Source of the DNA: Nocardioides sp. URHA0032
Lineage (GTDB): Bacteria; Actinomycetota; Actinomycetes; Propionibacteriales; Nocardioidaceae
Direction of reading: 5' to 3'
Assembly (NCBI RefSeq): GCF_000620645.1
Contig: NZ_KK211159.1
Coordinates: 780,312 to 844,311, forward strand
DNA length: 64,000 nucleotides
Part shown: one piece after another, positions 11,009 through 25,534 of the stretch
Position numbering within the stretch: position 1 is the first letter of the stretch
Layout of the letters: each line of letters starts with the position of its first letter
The notes under the pieces: generated by a model
Databases searched by the model: none
Told to the model about the DNA's origin: nothing
Seen by the model: only the letters and a program-made list of their open reading frames with translations
Program-made: the position numbers and the translations under genes

Positions 11009-12207
11009 CAGTCCTCCAAGACCTTGATGCCGGGCAGCTCCTTGCCCTCGAGGTACTCCAGGCTCGCACCGCCACCGGTCGAGATGTGGCCGAAGGCCGC
11101 CTCATCGAAGCCGAGGGTGCGTACGGCGGCCGCGGAGTCGCCGCCGCCGACCACGGAGAGGCCGTCTGTCTTCGTGAGCGCCTGGGCGACCGCTCGGGTC
11201 CCCTCGGCGAACACACCCACCTCGAAGACGCCCATGGGGCCGTTCCAGAACACGGTGCGGGCGTCTGCGAGCGCGGCGGCGAACGCCGCTCCGGACGCGG
11301 GTCCGATGTCGAGGCCGAGCGCGTCCGGCGGGATGGCGTCCGCGGCGACGACGCGCGGATGCGGCTCCCGGTCACCGGACGGGAACTCGGTGTCCACGAC
11401 GATGTCGGTCGGCAGCAGGATCTCCACGCCGCACTCGGCCGCCCGCTCCAGGTAGGACCGGCAGGTGTCGAGCTGGTCCTCCTCGAGGAGGCTCTTGCCG
11501 ACCTCGTGGCCCTGGGCCTTGAGGAACGTGAAGACCATGCCGCCCCCGATCAGCAGCCGGTCGGCCTTGCCGAGCAGGTTGTCGATCACCCCGAGCTTGT
11601 CGGAGACCTTCGAGCCGCCGAGCACGACGACGTACGGACGCTCCGGCTCCTCGGTGAGCCGGCGCAGGACGCCGATCTCGGTGGCGACCAGCTGTCCCAT
11701 CGCGTGCGGCAGCCGCTGCGCGACGTCGTACACGGAGGCCTGCTTGCGGTGCACGACGCCGAAGCCGTCGGACACGAACGCGTCGGCGAGCTCCGCGAGC
11801 TGGTCGGCGAAGGCGCCGCGCTCCCGCTCGTCCTTGCTCGTCTCCCCGGCGTTGAACCGCACGTTCTCGAGCACCGCGACCTGGCCGTCGGACAGGCCGG
11901 CGACGGTCTCGCGGGCGCTGTCGCCCACGGTGTCGGTCGCGAACGCGACCTCGGACCCGAGCAGCTCTCCCAGACGCTCGGCGACCGGGCGCAGCGAGTA
12001 GCGCTCGTCCGGCGCACCCTTCGGGCGGCCGAGGTGGGCGACGACCACGACCCGGGCACCCGCGTCCGCGAGCTCCCGGATGGTCGGGACGCTCGCGCGC
12101 ACCCGACCGTCGTCGGTGATGCGGGTGCCGTCGAGCGGCACGTTCAGGTCCGAGCGGACGAGGACGCGCTTGCCCGCCACGTCCCCCAGGGAGGAGTACC
12201 GACCCAC
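11008..12207 (-). CDS. pgk: Phosphoglycerate kinase
   Basis: Transfers phosphate from 1,3-bisphosphoglycerate to [13 protein letters not shown] near the N-terminus, [14 protein letters not shown] in mid-protein and [11 protein letters not shown] near the C-terminus are family motifs. The GTG at 12207 gives 399 residues and starts 2 bases after the gap stop; the open frame runs further upstream but only as a shadow of gap. Confidence 0.96.
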   Translation of the reverse strand: MGRYSSLGDVAGKRVLVRSDLNVPLDGTRITDDGRVRASVPTIRELADAGARVVVVAHLGRPKGAPDERYSLRPVAERLGELLGSEVAFATDTVGDSARETVAGLSDGQVAVLENVRFNAGETSKDERERGAFADQLAELADAFVSDGFGVVHRKQASVYDVAQRLPHAMGQLVATEIGVLRRLTEEPERPYVVVLGGSKVSDKLGVIDNLLGKADRLLIGGGMVFTFLKAQGHEVGKSLLEEDQLDTCRSYLERAAECGVEILLPTDIVVDTEFPSGDREPHPRVVAADAIPPDALGLDIGPASGAAFAAALADARTVFWNGPMGVFEVGVFAEGTRAVAQALTKTDGLSVVGGGDSAAAVRTLGFDEAAFGHISTGGGASLEYLEGKELPGIKVLED

Positions 12208-12209
12208 GG

Positions 12210-13256
<1,047 letters not shown>

Positions 13257-13337
13257 CTATCGCTTGGGGGGATGCGCCCAGACTGCCGTCCCGGCGTACG
13301 TGCCGGTAACGAGCGGAGGTCCCGGACCGAGGGGACC

Positions 13338-14324
13338 TCAGGCCTCGTCCGCGAGCATGTCCGGGGTCAGCGACGCCTCGGTGTCGGGGATGCCGAGATC
13401 TTCGGCGCGCTTGTCCGCCATCGCCAGCAGCCGGCGGATCCGGCCCGCGATCGCGTCCTTGGTCAGCACCGGGTCGTGCAGCTGGCCGAGCTCCTCCAGC
13501 GAGGCCTGCTTGTGCTCGAGGCGCAGCTCGCCGGCCATCTTCAGGTGGTCCGGGACCTCGTCGCCGAGGATCTCCATGGCGCGGCCGACCCGCGCGCCGG
13601 CGGCCACCGCGGCCCGCGCAGATCGGCGCAGGTTGGCGTCGTCGAAGTTCGCGAGCCGGTTGGCCGTGGCCCGCACCTCGCGGCGCATCCGGCGCTCCTC
13701 CCAGGCCATCAGCGACTCGTGGGCGCCGAGCCGGGTGAGCAGCTGCCCGATCGCGTCGCCGTCGCGGATGACGACCCGGTCGACGCCACGGACCTCGCGG
13801 GCCTTCGCGTGGATGCCGAGCCGCCGGGCGACTCCGACCAGGGCCAGCGCGGCCTCCGGACCCGGGCAGGTCACCTCCAGCGCCGACGAGCGGCCCGGCT
13901 CGGTGAGCGAGCCGTGCGCCAGGAACGCGCCGCGCCAGGCGGCGACGGCGTCACAGCCACCCCCGGAGACGACCGCGGGCGGCAGGCCGCGCACGGGCCG
14001 ACCGCGCTGATCGAGCAGCCCGGTCTGCCGGGCGAGCGCCTCGCCGTCCTTGACCACGCGGACGATGTAGCGGCTGCCCTTGCGGATCCCGTTGCCCTGC
14101 ACCATGACCACGTCCGACTGGTGGCCGTAGACCTCGGCGATGTTGGTGCGCAGCCGTCGTGCCGACGCGCCGGTGTCGAACTCCGCCTCCACCACGATCT
14201 TGCCGCTCACGATGTGCAGGCCCCCGGCGAAGCGCAGCATCGAGGCCACCTCGGCCTTGCGGCAGCACGTCTTGGTGATCTGGGTGTTGGCCAGCTCCGC
14301 CTTCACCTGTGCCGTCATCGCCAT
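13338..14324 (-). CDS. whiA: Sporulation/cell-division transcription regulator WhiA
   Basis: DUF199/WhiA protein (328 residues) with a degenerate LAGLIDADG-type N-terminal domain and a C-terminal helix-turn-helix (around [20 protein letters not shown]). The N-terminus [10 protein letters not shown] and motif [18 protein letters not shown] are typical. In Streptomyces it works with WhiB on division genes; it is conserved in non-sporulating actinobacteria too. It has an AAAGGA ribosome site. Usual neighbours yvcK and rapZ lie upstream. Confidence 0.95.
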   Translation of the reverse strand: MAMTAQVKAELANTQITKTCCRKAEVASMLRFAGGLHIVSGKIVVEAEFDTGASARRLRTNIAEVYGHQSDVVMVQGNGIRKGSRYIVRVVKDGEALARQTGLLDQRGRPVRGLPPAVVSGGGCDAVAAWRGAFLAHGSLTEPGRSSALEVTCPGPEAALALVGVARRLGIHAKAREVRGVDRVVIRDGDAIGQLLTRLGAHESLMAWEERRMRREVRATANRLANFDDANLRRSARAAVAAGARVGRAMEILGDEVPDHLKMAGELRLEHKQASLEELGQLHDPVLTKDAIAGRIRRLLAMADKRAEDLGIPDTEASLTPDMLADEA

Positions 14325-14375
14325 GAGTGCGATCCTTTCACGCCCGTCAACGACCCTCCGCCCGTGGATCAGGGG

Positions 14376-15346
14376 TCAGCGACCGCCCATGATGGAGGAG
14401 TACGCCGCGGCCAGCTTCGCGGGGTCGTGCCGGGCAGTCCCGTCGTCGCGCGCGAGGTCGGCGACGACGAGCTGGGCGCCGGTCGCGCGCACCACGTGCT
14501 CGAGCTCGGCCAACCCGTCGCCGGCGTGCCGGGCATCGGCCAGCACGGTGTGGACGGCCAGCTCGGGTGCGTGCTCGGCGAGGACGGCGAGGTGGTCCGC
14601 GGCGTCGAAGCCCGGCGTCTCGCCCGCCTGCTCGTCGAGGTTCAGCGTGAGGACCACCCGCGCGTCGCTGCCGACGATCGCCTCGCACAGCGCCGGCACC
14701 ATCAGGTGCGGGATCACCGACGTGAACCAGGAGCCCGGGCCCAGGACCACCCAGTCCGCGGCGTCCACGGCGGCGATCGCCTCCGGGCACGGTGTCGGGT
14801 CGGGCGGATCCAGGGCGATCGACGCGATCACGCCGTCCGTGGTGGCCACCTGGACCTGTCCCCGCACGACGGTCAGCCGGTCCGGCTCCGTCGCGTCGAG
14901 CCCCCGCACCTCGGCGGTGATGTCGAGCGGGGTGAGTGCCATCGGCAGCACCCGCCCGGAGGTACCGAGCAGCTTGCCCACCCAGTCCAGGGCGGCGACC
15001 GGGTCGCCCAGCTGCTCCCAGAGGCCCACGATCAGCAGGTTGCCGATCACGTGACCGCGCATCTCCCCCTGGCCCGCGAACCGGTGCTGCAGGACCCGGG
15101 CCCAGGTGTCGCCCCACTGGTGGTCGCCGCACAGCGCGGCCAACGCCATCCGCAGATCGCCCGGCGGCAGCACCCCGAACTCCGCGCGCAGCCGGCCCGA
15201 CGAGCCGCCGTTGTCGGCGACGGTCACGACCGCAGTGAGGTCGTCGACCACCAGGTCGTCGACGAGCATCCGGAGCGCGTGCAGGGTCGCGGACAGGCCG
15301 TGGCCGCCTCCGAACGCGACGACCGCCTGCGCACGGTCGTGGGCCA

Positions 15347-15347
<1 letters not shown>
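14376..15347 (-). CDS. yvcK: YvcK/CofD-like protein (gluconeogenesis factor family)
   Basis: UPF0052/YvcK protein of 323 residues with the glycine-rich start VVAFGGGHGLSATLHAL and the TVADNGGSSGRLR motif. The family resembles CofD transferases and is linked to carbon flux and cell-envelope homeostasis in Bacillus and Mycobacterium (CuvA); the biochemical role here is inferred. The ATG overlaps the rapZ stop (ATGA). A longer open frame to 15626 is a shadow of rapZ. Confidence 0.93.
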
Positions 15348-16230
<883 letters not shown>

Positions 16231-16231
<1 letters not shown>

Positions 16232-18222
16232 CAGGACTCCTCGATCTCGCCGGTGGCCGTGTTCACGCTGACGCCAGTCTTGCCGCTGGCGTGGGCGACC
16301 GCATCCTTGATCGCACCGGCGGTGCGGGGACCGATCCCCGGGACCACGGCGATGTCGTCGGCCGAGGCCTCGCGCAGCTTCTTCAGCGAGCCGAAGTGCT
16401 TGAGCAGCGTCTTGCGGCGTACCTCGCCCAGGCCGGGTACGTCGTCGAGGACGCTCTCGACCATCGACTTCGACCGCCGGGACCGGTGGTGGGTGATCGC
16501 GAACCGGTGCGCCTCGTCACGCACCCGCTGGAGCAGGTAGAGCCCCTCGCTGGATCGCGGCAGGATCACCGGGTCCTCCTGGCCCGGGAGCCAGACCTCC
16601 TCGAGACGCTTGGCCAGGCCGCAGACCGGGATGTCGACGACGCCGAGCTCCTCCAGCGCACGCTGCGCGGCCGCCACCTGCGGCGGGCCGCCGTCGACGA
16701 CCACCAGGCCCGGCGCGTAGGCGAACTTCCGCGGACGGCCGGTCTCGGGATCGACCAGCATCGGGCCGTTCTCGGTGATCTTCTCCGTCGAGGTCGCCTG
16801 CTCGTCCAGGAGCCGCCTGAACCGGCGGGTGATCACCTCGTCCATCGAGGCGACGTCGTTCTGCCCGTCGACGCCGCGGATCACGAACCGGCGGTACTCC
16901 CCCTTGCGCGGCAGACCGTCCTCGAAGACCACCATCGACGCGACGACCTCGGTGCCCTGGAGGTTCGAGACGTCGTAGCACTCGATCCGCAGCGGGACCT
17001 CGTCCAGGCCGAGTGCCTCCTGGATCTCCTCGAGCGCGCGGTTGCGGGTGGTCAGGTCGCTGGCTCGCCGGGTCTTGTGCAGGGCGAGCGCCTGTCCGGC
17101 GTTCTGCGCCACCGTCTCCTGGAGCGCCTTCTTGTCGCCGCGCTGCGGGATCCGGATCGCGACCTTCGACCCGCGCAGGTCGCTGAGCAGCTGTTCGTAC
17201 GTCGCGTGGTCGGGCGGGAGCGCCGGCACCAGGATCTCGCGCGGGATCTCGTCGGGGCCGGCGCCGGCGTACAGCTGGAGCAGGAAGTCGTCGACCAGCT
17301 TCGCGGTGTCGCCCTCGTCGACGCGGTCGGCGACCCAGCCGCGCTGGCCGCGGATCCGGCCGCCGCGCACGTAGAAGATCTGCACCGCGACCTCGAGCGG
17401 GTCCTCGGCGAGCGCGATGACGTCGGCGTCGGTGCCGTCGCCCAGCACGACGGCCTGCTTCTCCAGCGCCTTGTGGAGCGCGCCCAGGTCGTCACGCAGC
17501 CGTGCGGCCTTCTCGAAGTCGAGGGCGTCGCTCGCGGCGTACATCTCCTTCTCGATGCGGCGCACGAACGCCGTGGTCTGACCCGCCATGAAGTCACAGA
17601 AGTCGTCGACGATCGCCCGGTGCTCCTCGGCGGTCACGTTGCCGACACAGGGCGCCGAGCACTTGTCGATGTAGCCCAGCAGGCAGGGCCGGCCGATCTG
17701 GGAGGACCGCTTGAACACCCCGTTGCTGCACGAGCGCATCGGGAACACCCGCAGCAGCAGGTCGACGGTCTCGCGGATCGCCCAGGCGTGGCTGTACGGG
17801 CCGAAGTAGCGGGTGCCCTTCCGCTTCGCGCCGCGGCCCACCATCACCCGCGGGAACTCCTCGCCCACGGTGACCGCCAGCCACGGGTAGGACTTGTCGT
17901 CGCGGTACTTGACGTTGAAACGGGGGTCGAACTCCTTGATCCAGGAGTACTCCAGCTGAAGCGCCTCGACCTCGGTCTTGACGACCGTCCACTCCACGCT
18001 CGCTGCCGTGGTGACCATCGTCGCGGTGCGGGCGTGCAGGTTGCCGATGTCCTGGAAGTACGACGACAGCCGGGCGCGCAGGTTCTTCGCCTTGCCGACG
18101 TAGATCACGCGGCCCTTGGGGTCCCGGAACCGGTAGACCCCCGGCTGGGTCGGGATCGACCCGGGCTCGGGCCGGTAGGACTGCGGGCCTCGAGTGGGGC
18201 GAGACGGTGGAACGGGAGGCAC
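16231..18222 (-). CDS. uvrC: Excinuclease ABC subunit C
   Basis: Nuclease subunit of nucleotide-excision repair, making both incisions. It has an N-terminal GIY-YIG domain ([22 protein letters not shown], about residues 26-47, in two overlapping pieces), a Cys cluster typical of UvrC, a UVR motif, an RNase H-like domain ([12 protein letters not shown]) and C-terminal helix-hairpin-helix motifs ([18 protein letters not shown]). The start is a GTG at 18222 giving 663 residues. The rapZ ATG overlaps its stop. Confidence 0.96.
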
Positions 18223-18257
18223 CCCCCAACCCTACGGGCGGGCACCGACGGCGCCCC

Positions 18258-18665
18258 TCAGGCCGTGGTGATCTGGCCGCCGTCGTCCTTGACCTCGACC
18301 CGCGACAGCGGTGAGGTCGCCGGACCGTGCTCGACCGAACCGTCCTGGATCGAGAACTTGCTGCCGTGACAGGTGCAGTTGATCGTGCCGTCCGAGACGG
18401 TCGACACCAGGCAGCCCTGGTGGGTGCAGACGGCCGAGAAGCCCTCGAAGGTCCCCTGGCTCGGCTGGGTCACCACGATCCGCTGGTCGGCGTAGATGGT
18501 GCCGCCGCCGACCGGGACGTCGGACGCCGGCCCGAGCTTCTCACCGGCCGCCGCGGTCGGCCCGGCCGAGGCGTTCGAGCCGCCCTTTCCGCATGCGGCC
18601 AGCAACGGGACCCCGACCCCGGTGGCGGCCGCTCCGGCCAGTGTGGTGCGGCGGGTGATCCCCAC
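18258..18665 (-). CDS. Rieske [2Fe-2S] protein, exported lipoprotein
   Basis: A 135-residue small Rieske protein. The N-terminus has a twin-arginine-like start (TRRTTLAG) and a lipobox ending at Cys25, so it is probably Tat-exported and lipid-anchored. Rieske box I is CTHQGC (ligands Cys80, His82) and box II is CTCHGS (ligands Cys97, His100), with Cys85 and Cys99 placed for the stabilising disulfide. Partner and redox role are unknown. It lies between uvrA and uvrC, which does not explain its job. Confidence 0.88.
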   Translation of the reverse strand: MGITRRTTLAGAAATGVGVPLLAACGKGGSNASAGPTAAAGEKLGPASDVPVGGGTIYADQRIVVTQPSQGTFEGFSAVCTHQGCLVSTVSDGTINCTCHGSKFSIQDGSVEHGPATSPLSRVEVKDDGGQITTA

Positions 18666-18760
18666 AGTGTCGGTCCCCTCAGGATGGCGGTCGTTGAATC
18701 TTCACCGTACCCAGCGGGTCCTGGGAACCACCGGTGCGGGTCGTGAGAGTCTGCTGAGAG

Positions 18761-21784
<3,024 letters not shown>

Positions 21785-21802
21785 TGACTGATTCCCCTCG
21801 CT

Positions 21803-21818
21803 TCGAACAGGTGTTCGC
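21803..21818 (-). promoter_or_regulatory. LexA/SOS box of uvrA
   Basis: TCGAACAGGTGTTCGC is a near-perfect palindrome matching the actinobacterial SOS consensus TCGAAC-N4-GTTCGA at 11 of 12 fixed positions. It lies 18 bases upstream of the uvrA GTG and directly downstream of the candidate -10, where LexA would block transcription. Confidence 0.9.
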
Positions 21819-21819
21819 C

Positions 21820-21825
21820 ATCCTA
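21820..21825 (-). promoter_or_regulatory. Candidate -10 element of uvrA
   Basis: Read on the minus strand this is TAGGAT, fitting TANNNT, one base before the SOS box. A weak TTG-containing -35 candidate (TTGTGC, 15-base spacer) lies upstream. Confidence 0.6.
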
Positions 21826-21930
21826 ACGGGCGCGAACAATGCACAACACATCCGCACGGGCCCGTGTTCCCCACCCTAGGGCGGGGCACCGACATCCGGT
21901 TCCCGCCCCGCTTTCCGGCAGGATGGGGCC

Positions 21931-22617
21931 ATGGCCGACCCCCTGGATCTGTCCGAAGCCACCCGGCGACTGATCCGCTCGGCGGACGCGCTGACCGAGG
22001 ACCAGTTCGCCGAGCCGAGCGGGCTGCCCGGCTGGACCCGCGCGCACGTGCTCGCCCACCTGGCGCTGAACGCCGAGGGCCTGGCCGGCGCGCTCACAGG
22101 CGTCGTCGAGGGCCGCCGCGTGCCGATGTACGCCTCGCAGGAGGCGCGCGACGGCGACATCGAGGACCTGGCCGGCCACGAGCCGTCCGTGGTCCGCACC
22201 CGCCTGCTCGCCGCGTGCACCGACCTGGCCGACGCGATCGCCGCCGTACCGGAGGACCAGGCGGACGCCGTCATCGACCGGGTGCCGGGCGGCCGGACCT
22301 TCACGGTGGGCGACGTCGCGTGGATGCGGCTGCGCGAAGTCGAGATCCACCACGCCGACCTCGCCGCCGGCTACGACCGCTCCTCCTGGTCGCCGGCCTT
22401 CGCGGTGCACGTGCTCGACGGGATGCTCGCGAGGGACGCCGCGGCCCAGCCGTTCACGGCCCGGGCCACGGACCTGGACCGCGAGTGGGCGCACGGCAAC
22501 GGCGGACCGGTCGTGTCCGGCCGGGCCGTCGACCTCGCCTGGTGGCTGACCGGGCGCGGGTCCGGTGACGGTGTGACGAGCGAAGGCGGCACCTTGCCGC
22601 AGATCGGAGCGTGGTGA
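21931..22617 (+). CDS. Maleylpyruvate isomerase family, mycothiol-dependent enzyme
   Basis: A 228-residue protein of the MDMPI/DinB-like fold. [20 protein letters not shown] is the conserved helix with metal-binding His residues. Characterised relatives isomerise maleylpyruvate with mycothiol or transfer mycothiol; the substrate here is not known. Its end overlaps or abuts a metallo-hydrolase gene, a pairing common in actinobacteria and possibly a thiol-conjugate or detoxification unit. It is divergent from uvrA. Confidence 0.82.
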   Translation: MADPLDLSEATRRLIRSADALTEDQFAEPSGLPGWTRAHVLAHLALNAEGLAGALTGVVEGRRVPMYASQEARDGDIEDLAGHEPSVVRTRLLAACTDLADAIAAVPEDQADAVIDRVPGGRTFTVGDVAWMRLREVEIHHADLAAGYDRSSWSPAFAVHVLDGMLARDAAAQPFTARATDLDREWAHGNGGPVVSGRAVDLAWWLTGRGSGDGVTSEGGTLPQIGAW

Positions 22618-22619
22618 TC

Positions 22620-23294
22620 ATGGGTTCCTACACCGGCGACGTCTCGGTCGGGGGCGCTCCCGACGTCCGGGAGCTCGAGCACCTGAGGATCACCAAGGTC
22701 GCGGTCGACGAGAAGATGTCGAACAACTGCTACCTGCTGACCTGTCGTGACACCGGTGACCAGGTCCTGATCGACGCCGCCGACGCCGCGTCCGTCCTGC
22801 TGCCGCTGATCGGCGACGCGGGCCTGACCACCGTGATCACGACGCACCAGCACTGGGACCACCACCGGGCGCTGGCCGAGGTGGTCGCCGCGACCGGTGC
22901 GACGGTCGTCGCCGGCGCGCCCGACGCACCGGCGATCACCGAGCAGACCGGCGTACCCGTCGACCGGGCGGTCGCCCAGGGCGACACCGTCGCCGTCGGA
23001 TCGTGCACGCTCTCCGTGATCGCCATCGCCGGCCACACCCCCGGCTCGATCGCGCTGCTGTACGACGACCCGGCCGGTCACCCGCACCTGTTCACCGGCG
23101 ACTCGCTGTTCCCCGGCGGCGTCGGCAACACCTTCGGCGACGAGGCGGCGTTCGTGCAGCTCATCGACGAGGTCGAGACCAAGGTCTTCCAGCGGCTCCC
23201 CGACGACACCTGGTTCTACCCCGGCCACGGCGGCGACTCGACGCTCGGCGCCGAGCGGCCGGCGCTCCCCGACTGGCGGGCGCGGGGCTGGTAG
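22620..23294 (+). CDS. Metallo-beta-lactamase-fold hydrolase (glyoxalase II-like)
   Basis: About 224 residues with the zinc motif THQHWDHH, downstream His in IAGHTPGSIALL, Asp in FTGDSLFPGG and the last His in YPGHGGDSTLG. This spacing fits glyoxalase II or related thioester/persulfide hydrolases. The ATG at 22620 is chosen with GGAG ten bases upstream; in-frame GTGs at 22611 and 22614 are alternatives. Coupled to the preceding mycothiol-enzyme gene, so a mycothiol-linked substrate is plausible. Confidence 0.85.
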   Translation: MGSYTGDVSVGGAPDVRELEHLRITKVAVDEKMSNNCYLLTCRDTGDQVLIDAADAASVLLPLIGDAGLTTVITTHQHWDHHRALAEVVAATGATVVAGAPDAPAITEQTGVPVDRAVAQGDTVAVGSCTLSVIAIAGHTPGSIALLYDDPAGHPHLFTGDSLFPGGVGNTFGDEAAFVQLIDEVETKVFQRLPDDTWFYPGHGGDSTLGAERPALPDWRARGW

Positions 23295-23298
23295 GCAC

Positions 23299-23363
23299 GC
23301 GGATTGGTCACCAACCGCAGAAATGGAGCGCTCCCACCTGCGGTTCGTGACCAATCGACGAGG
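23299..23363. repeat. Long palindromic repeat, copy 1
   Basis: A 65-bp unit. Its core is an inverted repeat with 19-bp arms at 23302-23320 and 23338-23356 (one mismatch) around a second inner palindrome GGAGCGCTCC at 23325-23334. As RNA or single strand it would fold into one long hairpin. Copy 2 begins 145 bp later and differs by one base. It starts five bases after the hydrolase stop codon. Confidence 0.9.
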
Positions 23364-23443
23364 TCAGCGGCCGACGGGTGAGTGCGCCACCGCACCGCCC
23401 GCTGACGGGGTCGCCGGCCGCACCCGCCGGTCGCGTCGGACGT

Positions 23444-23508
23444 GCGGATTGGTCACCAACCGCAGAGATGGAGCGCTCCCACCTGCGGTTCGTGACCAAT
23501 CGACGAGG
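23444..23508. repeat. Long palindromic repeat, copy 2
   Basis: Same 65-bp unit as copy 1 in the same orientation, with arms at 23447-23465 and 23483-23501 and inner palindrome at 23470-23479; the only difference seen is A to G at 23467. The 80 bp between the copies is unrelated G+C-rich sequence. This looks like a REP or miniature mobile element rather than a CRISPR array. Confidence 0.9.
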
Positions 23509-23553
23509 ACACGAGCCCCGTCAGGCCGAGGTCAGACCGACCCCGGGTAGAGG

Positions 23554-24237
23554 TCAGGCGACCGCCGGCCAGTCCGGACCGGCGGGGGCTGGGCCTGGGC
23601 CGCTGGGGCCACCGGGGCTGCCGAGGTCGCCGTGGTCGTCGTCCCAGGCGGCGATCGGACGGAACGGCGCGAGGCCGGGGCCGGCGATCGGGGGCAGGTT
23701 GTCGAACTGGCGCAGCTCCAGCGGGTCGGCCGTGACCGTCGACCAGTCGGCCAGGTCCTCGAGGAAGGTCAGGTCGCCGTGGTCGGGCACGACGTCGAGA
23801 TCGATGAGCTCCTCGACCGGGATCCCGTTCGGCAGGCGGTCGTTGGCGAGCGTGGCGAAGACCGTGAGCGCCGCCCAGTCGGGCGCGGTGCCGGCGTCGA
23901 GGTGGTCCAGCAGGGAGTCCTCCGCGACACCCGCGTCGATGACCATCACCAGCCGTGAGGTGCCGTGGACGTCGGCCCAGCGCCACATGGTCCGGGCACC
24001 GATCCGGTGGGCCGTGGCCCGGTCCAGGACCCGGATGACGGTCGTCTCCGGGAGGGACTCCGAGAGCATCAGGTTCTCCACGTCGAGGAAGGTGACGCGC
24101 TCGGGGTCACGGGAGACCTGGCGCAACCGGCGGTCGGGGTCACGCTGCCGGGCAGCCTGGCTCGCAGGCTTCGTCATGGTCGCGGCGATGCTCCACCCCA
24201 CCAGGGCCACGATGATCAAGCACATTCCGAGAAACAT
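23554..24237 (-). CDS. Unknown membrane-anchored protein
   Basis: 227 residues of no recognised family. Residues about 2-20 form one hydrophobic helix (LGMCLIIVALVGWSIAATM), so the rest is probably cytoplasmic or surface-facing. An Arg-rich stretch follows, then a folded-looking acidic region (about 45-190) with FLDVENLML and MVIDAGVAEDSLLDHLD, and a Gly/Pro-rich end. It stands alone between the palindromic repeats and kshB. ATG chosen at 24237; a GAGG-type site is present upstream. Confidence 0.65.
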   Translation of the reverse strand: MFLGMCLIIVALVGWSIAATMTKPASQAARQRDPDRRLRQVSRDPERVTFLDVENLMLSESLPETTVIRVLDRATAHRIGARTMWRWADVHGTSRLVMVIDAGVAEDSLLDHLDAGTAPDWAALTVFATLANDRLPNGIPVEELIDLDVVPDHGDLTFLEDLADWSTVTADPLELRQFDNLPPIAGPGLAPFRPIAAWDDDHGDLGSPGGPSGPGPAPAGPDWPAVA

Positions 24238-24239
24238 GG

Positions 24240-24260
24240 CTCATCCCTCATCCCTCATCC
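24240..24260. repeat. Three tandem 7-bp repeats
   Basis: CTCATCC is repeated three times directly in front of the unknown membrane protein gene, over its ribosome-site region. A slippage-prone microsatellite, possibly without function. Confidence 0.7.
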
Positions 24261-24408
24261 GGACCCCGGCGCCCGGTCCGGCGATCAGGAAGGAACGGCG
24301 ATCACGGCCGCTGGTCGGGGCTGTCTCGGTGCATGGTTGAGCATCAAACTTCCCTCGGGTCCTCACCGTTACGCGCGTGAGCACGATCACGTCCGCTGGT
24401 CTGGACCT

Positions 24409-24423
24409 CGCGTTTGGAACGCG
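24409..24423 (-). terminator. Possible terminator hairpin after kshB
   Basis: CGCGTT-TGG-AACGCG forms a perfect 6-bp stem with a 3-base loop, three bases past the kshB stop. There is no T-run, so this is a weak call. Confidence 0.4.
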
Positions 24424-24426
24424 CTC

Positions 24427-25530
24427 TCAGTGATAGGTCACCTTGACGGTGTCGGTCACCGGGACGGACTGGCACCCGAGGCGGATGCCCTCGGCGAGGT
24501 CGTCGTCGTCCAGCACGTCGTTGTGCAGCATCTTGACCTCACCCTCGAGGAGCCGGATGGCGCACGCCGAGCACTCCCCCTCACGGCAGGAGTACGGCGC
24601 CTTGACGCCCTTCGACTCGAGGTGGTCGAGCAGCTTCGTGCCGGGCGCCCAGTCGTCGAAGACGTAGTCCTGGCCGTCGAGCTCCACCTCGAGGCGCACC
24701 GGCCCCTGCGGCCGGCCCTCGTTCGCGGCGGCGTCCAGGGCGGCATCGTCCTCGTCGCGCTCGGCGTCCTCGATCTCGTGCTCGGCGACCTCCTGGTCGT
24801 GCAGGTCGCCGAACGGGTTCCCGCCGAGGGACACGAACTTCTCCTGGTGCCGCCGCTCGCGCGGGAACTCCAGCTCCTTGAGCGCGGCGATCGTCATCTT
24901 CATGAACGGCGCCGGGCCGCAGACGAAGGCGTCGTACGACGTGAAGCTGCTCGCGAAGGCCTTCAGCTGCTCCTGGCTGGGCAGTCCCTGCACCGACTCG
25001 AGCCAGTGCACGACCACCAGCCGGTCCGGGTTCTCGGCCGCGAGGCGGGTCAGCTCCTCGGCGAAGATCACCGACCTCTCGTCGCGGTTGGCGTAGAAGA
25101 GCACGATCCTCCCGGTGCCCTGCTGGAGCGCCGTGCGGGTGATCGAGATGACGGGGGTGATGCCGCTGCCGCCGGCGAACAGCAGCAGGTCGGCCGACAG
25201 CGAGGCCGGCGTGAAGATGCCGCTGGGCGGCAGCACCCGCACCGAGTCGCCGTCGCGGACGTGGTCGCAGATCCAGTTCGACGCGTAGCCGTCCGCGGTC
25301 CGCTTGACGGTGATCGTCAGCGGGCCGCCGCCGACGGGGCTGCTGGAGAGTGAGTAGCAGCGGGCTGCCACGCCCGTCCGGTCGCTCGGCACGGCCAGGG
25401 TCAGGAACTGCCCCGGCCTGTAGGCGAACTGCTCCTCGGCGCCGGCGGGGACCTCGAAGGAGATGGAGTGCGCGTCCGCGGTCTCCTCGACCACGTCCAC
25501 GACCTTCAGCTCGAAGGACTCGTCGGACAT
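24427..25530 (-). CDS. kshB: 3-ketosteroid 9-alpha-hydroxylase reductase KshB
   Basis: Ferredoxin-NAD(P) reductase of 367 residues in three parts: an FAD domain with RCYSLSSSP, an NAD domain with FAGGSGITPV, and a C-terminal plant-type [2Fe-2S] domain with SCREGECSACAIR and a last Cys in LGCQSVP. An acidic linker (about residues 245-275) separates the last two. It passes electrons to KshA, which opens the steroid B ring of androstadienedione. The gene lies 4 bases downstream of the small Cys protein gene that follows kshA. Phenylacetate/toluene oxygenase reductases share this layout, but context favours KshB. Confidence 0.87.
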   Translation of the reverse strand: MSDESFELKVVDVVEETADAHSISFEVPAGAEEQFAYRPGQFLTLAVPSDRTGVAARCYSLSSSPVGGGPLTITVKRTADGYASNWICDHVRDGDSVRVLPPSGIFTPASLSADLLLFAGGSGITPVISITRTALQQGTGRIVLFYANRDERSVIFAEELTRLAAENPDRLVVVHWLESVQGLPSQEQLKAFASSFTSYDAFVCGPAPFMKMTIAALKELEFPRERRHQEKFVSLGGNPFGDLHDQEVAEHEIEDAERDEDDAALDAAANEGRPQGPVRLEVELDGQDYVFDDWAPGTKLLDHLESKGVKAPYSCREGECSACAIRLLEGEVKMLHNDVLDDDDLAEGIRLGCQSVPVTDTVKVTYH

Positions 25531-25534
25531 GTGA

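Noticed and set aside
23308..23499. Short minus-strand ORF across the palindromic repeats
   Set aside because: Its ends are just translations of the repeat units and it has no ribosome site; it is repeat DNA, not a gene.
23299..23508. Possible CRISPR array
   Set aside because: Only two repeats, 65 bp long with an 80-bp gap and no cas genes nearby.
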